Assembly (NCBI RefSeq): GCF_900142015.1
Contig: NZ_FQZN01000005.1
Location: forward strand, 183,186 to 247,185
Source of the DNA: Bacteroides stercorirosoris
GTDB lineage: Bacteria > Bacteroidota > Bacteroidia > Bacteroidales > Bacteroidaceae
Reading direction: 5' to 3'
DNA: 64,000 bases
Part shown: piece after piece, positions 46,570 through 55,304 of the stretch
Position numbering within the stretch: the stretch's first letter is position 1
How the letters are laid out: each line of letters starts with the position of its first letter
The notes under the pieces: model-generated
Database searches by the model: none
What the model saw: only the letters and a program-made list of their open reading frames with translations
Told to the model about the DNA's origin: nothing
Made by a program: the position numbers and the translations under genes

Positions 46570-46662
46570 AATGTATTTAGTTATTTTTCCTGTGTGAAAA
46601 TTCATAGGCGCGGTCGTGAGGGCTTTTAACTCTCCACTCTCAATTCTCCACTCTCCACTTAT

Positions 46663-47112
46663 TTAGTATTTCCGTTGTAGTATTTCCGACCAAATGATAG
46701 CTTTTCGTGCTTCTTCCGCTGATTGAATGGAGTATTCGGAGTCAGCTTTGGGAGTTTGCGGAGTAGACGGAGGGGGAGAAATTTTCTGTTTCGGCGGGGC
46801 TGTAACAGGTTTGGGAGATGTATTTGCAGAATCTCCACCGAAGATATGTTTTGAAGAAGAGAATTGATATTCTTTTTGGGTAGCGGGGGCGGGAGTTGTT
46901 TCAACTTCGGGACCTTCGGGAATGTAGCCGCCGTAAGTCTTTCCCCAGCTTTGCGGAATGGGCATTGCGTCTTCGTCAATTTCCCCTTCCGGTAAGGGCA
47001 TAGCGGGATTGTTGTCAGCATTCTTCTTTGCCTCTTTCTTGAATTGCTTGACAATTCCGATAACGATTATGCCTGCGATTAACAGAAACTGTAATATGCC
47101 ATCCATGCTCAT
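46663..47112 (-). CDS. Membrane-anchored protein of unknown function
   Basis: The protein has 149 residues, one N-terminal membrane helix (about 5-21), a Lys-rich stop-transfer stretch and then a Pro-rich disordered middle. The conserved-looking C-terminus is AEEARKAIIWSEILQRKY. I cannot name a family, although this tail looks familiar from Bacteroides proteins. A TACCTTTG element at 47131-47138 (minus) gives a leader of about 10-15 bases. A start at 47106 is an alternative. Confidence 0.7.
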   Translation of the reverse strand: MSMDGILQFLLIAGIIVIGIVKQFKKEAKKNADNNPAMPLPEGEIDEDAMPIPQSWGKTYGGYIPEGPEVETTPAPATQKEYQFSSSKHIFGGDSANTSPKPVTAPPKQKISPPPSTPQTPKADSEYSIQSAEEARKAIIWSEILQRKY

Positions 47113-47173
47113 TTAAGTTTTTCACCGCCAAAGGTAACTAAATTATCTGAATTACAGCCAATTTTTAGGCATG

Positions 47174-47207
47174 AAAAAAGGGCAGCTTCACAGCTCCCCT
47201 TATTTTT
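47174..47207. terminator. Bidirectional hairpin with A and T runs
   Basis: GGGCAGCT (47180-47187) pairs with AGCTCCCC (47192-47199), with AAAAAA before and TTATTTTTTT after. No annotated gene runs into it from either side, so it may end an unrecognised short transcript. Confidence 0.5.
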
Positions 47208-47225
47208 TTAACCTAAACCTTAACT

Positions 47226-47348
47226 ATGAAAAAATCTAATGTTTCTTTCATTGCACAAATTTGTGAAATATTTCCAACTACGCCAAATATCTGCCTTGAA
47301 AATGTTTACTGTCTTAACATTAATTATCAGAAAGGCCTCAAAATCTAA
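47226..47348 (+). CDS. Possible 40-residue ORF
   Basis: An uninterrupted frame (MKKSNVSFIAQICEIF at the start, four cysteines in all) follows the hairpin at 47174 and the leader-like TTAACCTAAACCTTAACT. It is too short to judge by composition. No promoter element was found upstream on this strand. It may be a small peptide or only chance. Confidence 0.25.
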   Translation: MKKSNVSFIAQICEIFPTTPNICLENVYCLNINYQKGLKI

Positions 47349-47400
47349 CTATTGAGTGTTATTTTTCTCTTGTTTCGTCTGTAAATTAGAGGTGAAGGCG

Positions 47401-47408
47401 TATCTTTG
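47401..47408 (+). promoter_or_regulatory. miaB promoter -7 element
   Basis: TATCTTTG lies 145 bases before miaB. The third palindromic repeat lies within the resulting leader. Confidence 0.55.
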
Positions 47409-47423
47409 CAGTCGAAACTTTTT

Positions 47424-47534
47424 CACCACGGATTGCGCGGATTAACACAGATTATCTTTGTAAGATGAGAAGTTGCTGAGGAGTTGGCAGAAAACTCAAG
47501 AAATAATCTGTGTTAATCTGTGTAATCTGTGGTG
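47424..47534. repeat. Palindromic repeat, copy 3 (111 bp, diverged)
   Basis: The arms begin CACCACGGATT and end AATCTGTGGTG, with the same CACAGATT units as copies 1 and 2 but a longer, different centre. It would fold as a long hairpin in the miaB leader, ending 18 bases before the start codon. Confidence 0.75.
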
Positions 47535-47552
47535 AGCTAAAAACAAGAAATT

Positions 47553-48923
47553 ATGGAAAAAGTAACGGGAGCAGACTTTAAATCTGCGACTGCTGATGAC
47601 AACAAGAAGTTGTTCATCGAAACCTACGGCTGCCAGATGAATGTGGCAGACAGTGAAGTGATTGCCTCTGTGATGCAGATGGCGGGATATTCGGCGGCGG
47701 ACACGCTGGAAGAAGCGGATGCAGTGTTCATGAACACCTGTTCTATCCGCGACAATGCCGAACAGAAGATTCTGAATCGTTTGGAATTTTTCCACTCGCT
47801 CAAAAAGAAGAAGCGCAATCTGATTGTGGGTGTGCTGGGATGTATGGCCGAGCGGGTGAAGGATGACCTGATTACCAATCACCACGTTGACCTGGTGGTA
47901 GGTCCTGATGCTTATCTCACTCTTCCCGACCTGGTTGCCGCCGTAGAGGCGGGTGAAAAAGCCATCAATGTGGAACTGTCTACAACGGAGACTTACCGGG
48001 ATGTCATTCCTTCGCGCATTTGTGGTAACCACATTTCCGGATTCGTGTCCATTATGCGCGGTTGTAATAATTTCTGCACGTATTGCATCGTTCCCTATAC
48101 CCGCGGTCGTGAGCGTAGTCGTGATGTGGAAAGCATCCTGAACGAAGTGTCCGACCTGGTGGCAAAGGGTTATAAGGAAATCACCCTTTTGGGGCAGAAC
48201 GTCAACTCCTACCGCTTTGAGAAGCCGGACGGTGAAGTTGTCTCTTTCCCTATGTTGCTTCGCACCGTGGCTGAGGCCGCACCGGGCGTGCGTGTCCGTT
48301 TCACCACTTCGCACCCCAAGGATATGAGCGATGAAACGCTGGAAGTGATTGCACAGGTTCCCAATGTGTGCAAGCATATCCATCTGCCGGTGCAGAGCGG
48401 AAGTTCGCGTATCCTGAAACTGATGAATCGCAAGTATACCCGTGAGTGGTATCTGGAGCGTGTGGATGCTATCCGACGTATCATCCCCGATTGCGGTTTG
48501 TCTACAGATATTTTCTCCGGTTTCCATTCCGAGACGGAAGAGGACCATCAACTTTCCCTTTCTCTGATGGAAGAGTGTGGTTATGATTCTGCTTTCATGT
48601 TTAAATATTCCGAGCGTCCGGGCACGTATGCTTCCAAGCATTTGCCGGATGATGTGCCCGAAGAAGTGAAGATACGTCGGCTGAATGAGATTATCGCTTT
48701 GCAGAATCGTCTTTCCGCCGAGTCGAATGCCCGTTGCATCGGCAAGACGTATGAAGTATTGGTGGAAGGAGTTTCCAAACGTTCACGCGAACAATTGGTA
48801 GGGCGTACTGAGCAGAACCGTGTAGTGGTATTCGACCGTGGAACGCACCGGGTGGGCGATTTCGTGAAGGTGAAGATTACTGAAGCAAGCTCGGCGACGC
48901 TGAAGGGAGAAGAAGTAGGGTAA
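47553..48923 (+). CDS. miaB: tRNA-2-methylthio-N6-dimethylallyladenosine synthase
   Basis: This 456-residue radical SAM methylthiotransferase modifies A37 of tRNAs reading U-starting codons. The N-terminal UPF0004 domain has three cluster cysteines (ETYGCQMN, MNTCSIRDN, VLGCMAE). The radical SAM cluster motif is in RGCNNFCTYCIVPYTRGRE. A C-terminal TRAM domain follows (about 385-455). All are intact and the length is standard. It has its own promoter with a repeat in the leader. Confidence 0.97.
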   Translation: MEKVTGADFKSATADDNKKLFIETYGCQMNVADSEVIASVMQMAGYSAADTLEEADAVFMNTCSIRDNAEQKILNRLEFFHSLKKKKRNLIVGVLGCMAERVKDDLITNHHVDLVVGPDAYLTLPDLVAAVEAGEKAINVELSTTETYRDVIPSRICGNHISGFVSIMRGCNNFCTYCIVPYTRGRERSRDVESILNEVSDLVAKGYKEITLLGQNVNSYRFEKPDGEVVSFPMLLRTVAEAAPGVRVRFTTSHPKDMSDETLEVIAQVPNVCKHIHLPVQSGSSRILKLMNRKYTREWYLERVDAIRRIIPDCGLSTDIFSGFHSETEEDHQLSLSLMEECGYDSAFMFKYSERPGTYASKHLPDDVPEEVKIRRLNEIIALQNRLSAESNARCIGKTYEVLVEGVSKRSREQLVGRTEQNRVVVFDRGTHRVGDFVKVKITEASSATLKGEEVG

Positions 48924-48954
48924 ACAGATTACTATAACAACCATTATAAAAAGA

Positions 48955-49003
48955 GGGAAGCTGCCGGAGTCTTTATCTCCAATCAGCTTCCCTTCCTTTT
49001 TTT
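48955..49003. terminator. Terminator between miaB and the DUF6266 gene
   Basis: GGGAAGCTG (48955-48963) pairs with CAGCTTCCC (48984-48992), with a second inner pairing GGAG/CTCC and a T run after. Confidence 0.8.
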
Positions 49004-49027
49004 CAGTTCCGGCAGTCTGCCGTCATC

Positions 49028-49738
49028 TTACCCCAGCGGATTTTCGTCCACGCCTCCACTGCCCGAACCGCCGCTTTCCGAGCCGCCGCCTTCCGAATCT
49101 CCGCTTACCGGAGTGTCTTGCAGGCATACGCTGTTGGCAACGTTGGTGGCGTTTTCGTTACAAAATCCCAGATAAATGGCCAGTGCGTCATCGCTCCAGT
49201 TGGCGGGCAGTTTCAGTTCTGCTTTGGCATCGGAACGCGTGGCTGCGGCTATGTCGTAGACGGCCATTCCCTTGTCCTTGTTGTATGCCAGCAGCATGGC
49301 GGCGTCTGTAAGTGCTGCATCGCCCATGCCGCTGTTGTCGGTCCAGGCGAAAACAGCCTTGTTTCCGCTTACCGTTACCGTGGCATCCATTGCCGGCATC
49401 AGGCTGCCACGTGTCACCAAGGCCTTGTTGTAGTCAATTGAGACGTTTGTTCCGCTACCTTTCAGTGCATGTTTCAGAACGTAAGATACGGCTGCATTGA
49501 ATGTGGTTTGCTGCCCGGAATACTCTTTGTATCCAAATCGCAGAAAAGGCGTCATTGTTTTTGCGAAATTGATGGTTACCGCAAATTTAGAGCGCTGGTT
49601 CTGTTGTTTTTCTGTACGCGGGTTGTTGATGTTCACTGCCAGTGCACGCATATAGTGTACCGCCTTCCATGTGCTACCTACTACTGTTCCTACTTTTCCT
49701 GAGAATCCTCCGAGGATTCCCTGTTTGATTGTTCCCAT
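49028..49738 (-). CDS. DUF6266 family protein
   Basis: The protein has 236 residues from ATG 49738. The N-terminus MGTIKQGILGGFSGKVG and the following block VVGSTWKAVHYMRA are hallmarks of DUF6266. A beta-rich middle follows (TVSGNKAVFAWTDNSGMGD). The C-terminus is a Gly/Ser-rich acidic tail (GGGSESGGSGSGG). There is no signal peptide. The function is unknown; some members occur near phage-like or secretion genes, but none is adjacent here. The longer start at 49807 lacks the family N-terminus. Confidence 0.8.
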   Translation of the reverse strand: MGTIKQGILGGFSGKVGTVVGSTWKAVHYMRALAVNINNPRTEKQQNQRSKFAVTINFAKTMTPFLRFGYKEYSGQQTTFNAAVSYVLKHALKGSGTNVSIDYNKALVTRGSLMPAMDATVTVSGNKAVFAWTDNSGMGDAALTDAAMLLAYNKDKGMAVYDIAAATRSDAKAELKLPANWSDDALAIYLGFCNENATNVANSVCLQDTPVSGDSEGGGSESGGSGSGGVDENPLG

Positions 49739-50517
49739 AATTTTTCTTTTTTGTGTTGTAAATAATTTAGTTTTCTGTGTGAACTCGCTAAAAGACTTCT
49801 GCAGCAATCTTCATCGTGTTGTTCAGTTTGCAACGGTGTCTTGTTTCCGTTGCGGTGGCAAAGATATAGGATCTTTTTTTTAAATCGGTCCTTTTGAAAT
49901 AAAGTTTATCATAATCTTGCATTTGTATTTTCTATTTATTGATAATCAATATTTTAACTCTGATTTTCTATTTGTCGGAGTATTCATCCGCTTTGTTTTT
50001 CTTTGGTTTGGAGTCCGGGTTTTCTCCGGTCCGTATCATGTCCGCGTTTTCTCCACTCTTATGCGGGGACGAGAATAGTGGAGCAGGTGTGGAGCAGATA
50101 TGGAGCAGGTGTAGAGCGGGTATTGCATGTGAGTTGGTTGTAATTTTTCTTAGGAAAAAAGTGCGCTGTCCGTGGCTGTTTTTGCAAAAGGTTGGGAGGA
50201 TATGGATGAATCAATGAAAAAATCATACCTTTGTGTTTATAATTGCGGTTATTATAATCTGAATTATAAATAGTATAAATCTGATAATCTGAATTTTAAC
50301 TAACAGTAGTATGTTTCGCTATCATCATGGGGCGCTGCTGTATAAGGAAAACATATTTGATACGCCGTAGTTTCAAGAATGTCCCATGCGTGATATCTTT
50401 GAGATGCTTTTTTGTATGGCACCAGAGAATATCTGAATCTGGTAATTGAAACGATATAACATAGAATATCGGGGATATTCGTTGGAGGATATGTAATCGA
50501 TAAAGTCTGACAGTTCC
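49739..50517. other. Gene-poor region
   Basis: Several short frames occur in all directions, but none has recognisable content. It holds the 11-bp tandem repeats at 50080-50123. A plus-strand promoter-like TACCTTTG lies at 50226-50233, followed by a leader and a 19-codon frame at 50311 (MFRYHHGALLYKENIFDTP). It may be the scar of a lost gene. Confidence 0.5.
50080..50123. repeat. Four 11-bp direct repeats
   Basis: GGAGCAGGTGT at 50080, GGAGCAGATAT at 50091, GGAGCAGGTGT at 50102 and AGAGCGGGTAT at 50113 are back to back, one helical turn each. No gene context explains them. Confidence 0.65.
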
Positions 50518-51366
50518 TCACCTGTTTTGTTCGCGATAGTGCCTGGGAGTCTGCCCGCAGATGTCAAGAAAGGTACTGTTGAAACGGCTGATTGAATTGA
50601 ATCCGCAGTCAAAGGCTATTTGCGTAATGCTCATGTCTGTCAGGATGAGTTTGCGTTTGACGTGACCTATCCGTTCCTCTGCCACGTAGCGACTCAATGT
50701 ACAGCCAAAGGCTTTCTTGAAAATGGCATTGGCATAATCGGGGTGAAGCCCCACGGCCCGGCCAATATCTGAAATCTTTATTGGGCGGCTATAGTTGTGG
50801 GCAATATAGACTACAATCTTTTCCAAAATTGACCCGTCGGCAGGATTAAGTATGGCGGTGGATTTGGCTTCGGATGCAGATATATTTTTTGTCAACCGCC
50901 ATATTCGGGCCTGAATTTCAAGGCCTGCCGCCGCCTGGTTTTGTTTGCCCGCCATGTCGGAAACCCACCTTTCAAACATTGGTTTGTCGAGGCCGCACTC
51001 CGATTCTGCGGCTTCAACCACAACTTCCCCTCCGAGAATCCTATCGACAAGTACTGAAGGCAATCTCCAACTTAAAAAGAGGTTAAACGGTATGGTGACT
51101 ACAAAATAAGGGGCTTCGGATTCGCTTTTAATGATTTTATGGGGTATCAGCCCCCAAAACAGCGTAATTTTGCGAGGCGGAACCGTCACTTTTCCTGTAG
51201 GGAAAAAATAAGTAATGCCTCCTTCGGGAATATAGTTAAGCTCAATCTCGTTGTGGCGGTCGATTTTCGGCATAAGCTGCGGGCGCCACATTTCACACGT
51301 CAGACCGTAGGGCTTAAACTCGCCACGCTTTTCATCGAAAGTCTTCAATATCTCGGAATCCGGCAT
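50518..51366 (-). CDS. AraC-family transcriptional regulator
   Basis: This 282-residue protein has an N-terminal cupin-like sensing domain (about 20-160, NEIELNYIPEGGITYFFPTGK) and a C-terminal pair of helix-turn-helices (about 185-282). These contain KISDIGRAVGLHPDYANAIF and then MSITQIAFDCGFNSISRFN, typical of AraC/XylS. It is divergent from the DUF1593 gene with 79 bp between the two, so it probably controls that gene in response to a sugar or nucleoside. The inducer is unknown. Confidence 0.92.
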   Translation of the reverse strand: MPDSEILKTFDEKRGEFKPYGLTCEMWRPQLMPKIDRHNEIELNYIPEGGITYFFPTGKVTVPPRKITLFWGLIPHKIIKSESEAPYFVVTIPFNLFLSWRLPSVLVDRILGGEVVVEAAESECGLDKPMFERWVSDMAGKQNQAAAGLEIQARIWRLTKNISASEAKSTAILNPADGSILEKIVVYIAHNYSRPIKISDIGRAVGLHPDYANAIFKKAFGCTLSRYVAEERIGHVKRKLILTDMSITQIAFDCGFNSISRFNSTFLDICGQTPRHYREQNR

Positions 51367-51445
51367 GTTTTTATGAATTTATGGGTGGTTTAAATTGAAT
51401 TTCGAGCGTAAATTTGCAGAATAAATCTTAAATTAGCAAACTATT

Positions 51446-52726
51446 ATGGAAAGATTGATCTTACTTGTCTTATTGATCTTTGGCTCAATAGGGGCAAAGG
51501 TTCAGGCTACTGACCTTGTCAAACCGCGCGTGCTCATTAGTACTGACATCGGAGGAACGGATCCCGACGACAACCAGTCGATGGCTCATCTGCTGATGTA
51601 CACCGATTGTTTTGACCTTGAGGGACTTGTCTCTTCTCCCTCTTACGGTTCGGGAAACCGGGAAGAAATTCTCCGCATGATCGACCTTTACGAGAAGGAC
51701 CTTCCCAAACTATCCAAGCATATTAAGGGGCTGATGTCGCCCGCGGAACTCCGTGCCATCACCAAGCAGGGGCGCAAGGGGGCGGCTCCTTATCGGGGTT
51801 TTCTCACTCCTACCGAAGGTTCCCGATGGATAGTGGAATGTGCGCGTCGGCAGGACGAACGCCCGCTGTGGGTATCTGTCTGGGGCGGACTTGAAGACGT
51901 GGCCCAAGCTCTTCATGATGCGCCTGACATCGCTGACAAAATCCGTGTTCACTGGATTGGAGGCCCTAACAAAAAATGGAGTACTAACAGCTATGCCTAT
52001 ATAGTAGAAAATTTTCCCAATCTGTGGATGATTGAAAACAATGCTTCCTATCGGGGTTTTATCACCCAGAATAAAGTGAAAGATAAATACAATGCCGGAT
52101 ATTACGATGCCTACATCAAAGGTGCAGGACACCTTGGTGCGGACTTTATCAATTATTACAAGGGCATCCCTAAGATGGGCGATACTCCGGCTCTCCTCTA
52201 TGTGATGAACGGCAATCCCGACGATCCTGAGGGCGAGTCATGGGGAGGCAGCTTCGAACCAACCGCACGCAGTTCGCGACCGGTCTTCCACCGGCTTACC
52301 ACGGCTGCGGACACCGTACCCATCTATTCGATTATCGAGTTTCATGTCAAAGGTCCCGACCGTTCCGACATTCCCGCCGACTCGGCCTGTTTCACCCTCA
52401 CCATAGGGAAGCAGAAATGGGACGGATTCCACCTCGGAGGCGGTGATTATGCCGTGCGTCACTCTACGTATTACCTCGGCACGCTCCCCTATACCATTAC
52501 CTCCGATATACCCGGTTTTCCTGCGCTGGAAGGTGCCATAACCATTGAGAACCTGTGGCCAGGCCGGGAGTCTGCCACCGACTACAAGGTGGGTCCCAAC
52601 TGGTACACTGACAAGAGTGACCCTGCATTGTTCTGGCGGAACCTTCAGGGGGCTGAGACTGTCTACAAGTGGCGTCAGGCAGTTATGGAAGACTGGGGAA
52701 AACGGTTACAATATCTGAAGGATTAA
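51446..52726 (+). CDS. DUF1593 (Sde182-type nucleoside hydrolase-like) secreted protein
   Basis: The protein has 426 residues with a signal peptide (to about residue 21, KVQAT). The Asp cluster TDIGGTDPDDNQSM corresponds to the calcium-binding DTD motif of nucleoside hydrolases. Blocks LEGLVSSPSYGSGN, WVSVWGGLEDVAQAL and HWIGGPNKKWSTNSY fit the Sde182 N-terminal domain. A C-terminal beta domain follows. These are annotated as cellulose-binding or glycan-acting proteins; the substrate is unknown. The TAAATTTG element at 51409-51416 lies in the intergenic region with the divergent AraC gene. Confidence 0.85.
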   Translation: MERLILLVLLIFGSIGAKVQATDLVKPRVLISTDIGGTDPDDNQSMAHLLMYTDCFDLEGLVSSPSYGSGNREEILRMIDLYEKDLPKLSKHIKGLMSPAELRAITKQGRKGAAPYRGFLTPTEGSRWIVECARRQDERPLWVSVWGGLEDVAQALHDAPDIADKIRVHWIGGPNKKWSTNSYAYIVENFPNLWMIENNASYRGFITQNKVKDKYNAGYYDAYIKGAGHLGADFINYYKGIPKMGDTPALLYVMNGNPDDPEGESWGGSFEPTARSSRPVFHRLTTAADTVPIYSIIEFHVKGPDRSDIPADSACFTLTIGKQKWDGFHLGGGDYAVRHSTYYLGTLPYTITSDIPGFPALEGAITIENLWPGRESATDYKVGPNWYTDKSDPALFWRNLQGAETVYKWRQAVMEDWGKRLQYLKD

Positions 52727-52846
52727 CCGATTTTTTTATACAACGGAGAAACTTATGAGAAGGTGCAGATGTCTTTCCGGCCATGTCTGTTTCTTCATTT
52801 TTATGAATTTGGAAACTTATAAATAGTTAATAATCAGTTTCTTGTA

Positions 52847-52925
52847 ATGGCTACACCCTTTCTCTCGGATGGCTACACCCTTTTATGCTTAGGGCTACAC
52901 CATCCGGGTGAAAGGGTGTAGCCAT
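52847..52925. repeat. 22-bp-spaced repeat array with inverted copy
   Basis: GGCTACACC occurs at 52849, 52871 and 52893 (exact 22-bp spacing), the first two as ATGGCTACACCCTTT. A full inverted copy (AAAGGGTGTAGCCAT) is at 52911-52925. It occupies a 315-bp gap before the TPR regulator. Folding of the last two copies would give a hairpin. Confidence 0.75.
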
Positions 52926-53014
52926 TTTGCAATCCGGTTGACGGGGTTAAAGTTATATTCTTTGTATTGAAGTAAACTATTACTGAACTATTCTTACATT
53001 CTGATATAAAACTC

Positions 53015-53022
53015 TATCTTTG
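53015..53022 (+). promoter_or_regulatory. TPR regulator promoter -7 element
   Basis: TATCTTTG lies 20 bases before the start at 53042. Confidence 0.55.
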
Positions 53023-53041
53023 TGCTACAACTTATAGTAAT

Positions 53042-54787
53042 ATGACGGATACAATGAAAAACAATATAGCTTTAATAATTCTTTTGATTGCTTTTTTATC
53101 GGTGGCCTGCAATGAGCGGCAGAGTAATAACAGACAGCTGATATTGGCGGACTCTCTTATGCAATCGCGACCGGACAGTGCGTTGTGTATCTTGCAGGGC
53201 ATTTCAATGGATAAATTTGCTACACAGGCTGATAGTGCTTGCTATGCATTGTTGTTGACGCAGGCAAAGGATAAGAATTATGTTGTGCAGACGGATGATT
53301 CGTTGATACGCTATGCTGTGGCATATTACGATAAAACGAATGATGTGCGTATGCAGGCAAAGGCACATTATTATTGGGGATGTGTGTATAGGGATATGAA
53401 CCGGCAGGCGGAAGCGTTTAGAGAATTTCTTATTGCGGCACCTTTGACGGAGAAAGCGAAAGAAAAGAGACAATTGGGATTGGTGTACAATAATATAGGA
53501 TTTATCTATAATATACAGGGATTTAATGAAAAAGCGGATTCTATTTATCAGTTGATGGAAGTAATAGCTCAAGAGGTGAAGGATACCGCTCTTTGGTCAG
53601 AAGCCCTATCTAAGCAAGGTTCTATAGCTTTAACAAAAGGGAAGGAATATTTTCCTATTGCTGAACAGAAATTGTCAGATGCTTTTGGGGCAGTAGATAG
53701 GGTGGGGAATAATGGTCTGAAAGCTAATATTTCAGCTTCACTCAGTAATTTGTACAGTAGGATGAATCAGGGAGAAAAAGCTTTGTATTACGCAAAACTA
53801 AATCTTTCCTTACGGAGAGATACAGCACGGGCTTATCATGCTTTTTTCATTTTAGGAGATGCTTATTATAAATGTGGACAGTATGATTCTGCAATTTTCT
53901 ATATAAATAAAAGTTTGGTAAGCAGAGATTATGGAAGAAAGGTAGATGCTTATATGCGTTTGGCAGACATCGCAATGATTCAGGGAAATGCCGCCTTGTC
54001 CGTAGAACTGGAGAGGAACAGTTCTGCATATAAAGATAGCTTATATAAATTTCGACGGAGTGTAGTTGCCAATGAAATGATTGAGGCAGAAACTGATGCA
54101 CAAGCAATGCTTCAAAAGCTACATTATAAAGGACGTTTAAATATGTACCTGTATGCTTTTATATTGATAACAGCAATGATTATCATAGTTGCTCTTTTTC
54201 TATACAAACGATATCGAAGAAAAAATGACTTGTTGCAAAAGGATAAACAACAATTAGAAAAGGTAAACCAGGATTTAAGTCAACATTATGCCAGTTTGCA
54301 GAGTGATATAGTGCAAAAGGATTTGGAGATTGAAAACTTGAAAAAAGAATTGACTTCACATCAAATTGATGAAGAGCAAAGAGGAAAATTGAATACAGAA
54401 CTGAACGAGATGATTTTGAAGCGAAGCTCTTTAACCAAAGAGGCTTTCTTGCACTCACCACTCTACGAAAAGATGCAGGCTATTATTAAAGATTATCAGG
54501 ATAAGGATGAATCAGATAAAAAAATAAGCGATCAGGAATGGCAGGAATTTGTGGTCGTAATGGATGTGCAGTGGAACAATGCCATAACAAGTCTTTGTGC
54601 AAAGTATCAATTATCTAAAGAAGAACTCCATTTGGTATGTTTAAGTTTAGTAGGTTTCCCATTTTCCCATTTAGAATACCTGTTGCATCTTTCCAGAAAA
54701 ACTCTCTATCGGAAGAAAAATGCTTTGCTTAAGCGGATAGGTACTGAGCAAAATTGTGGATTTGAAGAAATTTTGCAAAGAATTTAG
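53042..54787 (+). CDS. Membrane TPR-HTH regulator heading the peptide locus
   Basis: This 581-residue protein has a lipobox-like N-terminus (LSVAC, Cys23) and TPR helices from about 35 to 350 (QAKAHYYWGCVYRDMNRQAEA, KRQLGLVYNNIGFIYN). One membrane helix lies at about 366-388, with a coiled coil to about 480. The C-terminal HTH-like segment is LSKEELHLVCLSLVGFPFSH followed by LEYLLHLSRKTLYRKKNALLKR. It shares its layout with the regulator at 32566-34488. Being directly upstream of the secretion genes, it probably senses a periplasmic signal and controls them through the repeats at 54792-54812; this is inference. Confidence 0.78.
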   Translation: MTDTMKNNIALIILLIAFLSVACNERQSNNRQLILADSLMQSRPDSALCILQGISMDKFATQADSACYALLLTQAKDKNYVVQTDDSLIRYAVAYYDKTNDVRMQAKAHYYWGCVYRDMNRQAEAFREFLIAAPLTEKAKEKRQLGLVYNNIGFIYNIQGFNEKADSIYQLMEVIAQEVKDTALWSEALSKQGSIALTKGKEYFPIAEQKLSDAFGAVDRVGNNGLKANISASLSNLYSRMNQGEKALYYAKLNLSLRRDTARAYHAFFILGDAYYKCGQYDSAIFYINKSLVSRDYGRKVDAYMRLADIAMIQGNAALSVELERNSSAYKDSLYKFRRSVVANEMIEAETDAQAMLQKLHYKGRLNMYLYAFILITAMIIIVALFLYKRYRRKNDLLQKDKQQLEKVNQDLSQHYASLQSDIVQKDLEIENLKKELTSHQIDEEQRGKLNTELNEMILKRSSLTKEAFLHSPLYEKMQAIIKDYQDKDESDKKISDQEWQEFVVVMDVQWNNAITSLCAKYQLSKEELHLVCLSLVGFPFSHLEYLLHLSRKTLYRKKNALLKRIGTEQNCGFEEILQRI

Positions 54788-54791
54788 GTGA

Positions 54792-54838
54792 TGACACACT
54801 TGTGACACACTTTGTTTGCACAGACTTTCGTAATTTGG
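54792..54838 (+). promoter_or_regulatory. 11-bp-spaced direct repeats and promoter of the peptide locus
   Basis: TGACACACTT occurs at 54792-54801 and 54803-54812 (11-bp period). A -7-like TAATTTGG starts at 54831, 19 bases downstream. The geometry resembles the operators at 1636 and 9776, though the word is different. It is the likely binding site of the TPR-HTH regulator just upstream. Confidence 0.45.
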
Positions 54839-54865
54839 CCACCATAAAACAAAAGTCTGATGCAT

Positions 54866-55276
54866 ATGAAAAAGGTATTATTTATTTTATTTTCATTTTT
54901 GGTTCTTGCCGGTTCTGTGAACGCACAGTTTGTTTCTGGTAATACGCAGATAATGCTTATGCAGAAGGATGGAGATAGAGATCCACCTGGACAGATTGGT
55001 GATACGAGTCCAGAAAATGCTCCCCAAACTCGTGGCGTTATTCTCCAACCTGTGTGTGCTTCCTTATATAATAAGGTAGTAACAGTTGACTTCCAGACTG
55101 CATTCTCTGCTGTTACGGTTAATGTTATTAATGAAACTACCGGAGAAACAGTTTATTCTGAGCTATTTATCAACCCTGCAAGTTTTTCTATTGACTTAAG
55201 CGGGAAAGGCACAGGAGATTATATGATAGAAATTACCTCTGATGAAATCACATTAGAAGGATATTTCCCTTTATAA
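54866..55276 (+). CDS. DUF3244 small secreted protein
   Basis: The protein has 136 residues from ATG 54866 (MKKVLFILFSFLVLAGSVNAQ, signal peptide). The mature part has an acidic Pro-rich linker (DGDRDPPGQIGDTSPENAPQ) and then a beta-sandwich (VTVDFQTAFSAVTVNVIN, GDYMIEITSDEITLEGYF) that fits DUF3244. It is probably periplasmic. DUF3244 proteins lack a known activity. It is the first gene after the putative operator. It might be an accessory or a ligand for the TPR sensor. Confidence 0.75.
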   Translation: MKKVLFILFSFLVLAGSVNAQFVSGNTQIMLMQKDGDRDPPGQIGDTSPENAPQTRGVILQPVCASLYNKVVTVDFQTAFSAVTVNVINETTGETVYSELFINPASFSIDLSGKGTGDYMIEITSDEITLEGYFPL

Positions 55277-55304
55277 TATTCTAATAGATAGATGAGGGGG
55301 AATC

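Noticed and set aside
47496..48641. 381-codon minus-strand frame
   Set aside because: It is antisense to miaB, whose cluster motifs are all intact.
49939..50217. 92-codon ORF across the 11-bp repeats
   Set aside because: No homology pattern, odd composition, and the repeats are not a multiple of three.
50518..52726. Polysaccharide utilisation locus
   Set aside because: An AraC regulator and a DUF1593 protein are present, but there is no SusC/SusD pair or glycoside hydrolase.
52847..52925. CRISPR-like array at 52.8 kb
   Set aside because: Only three direct copies plus one inverted, with short, similar gaps; no cas genes.
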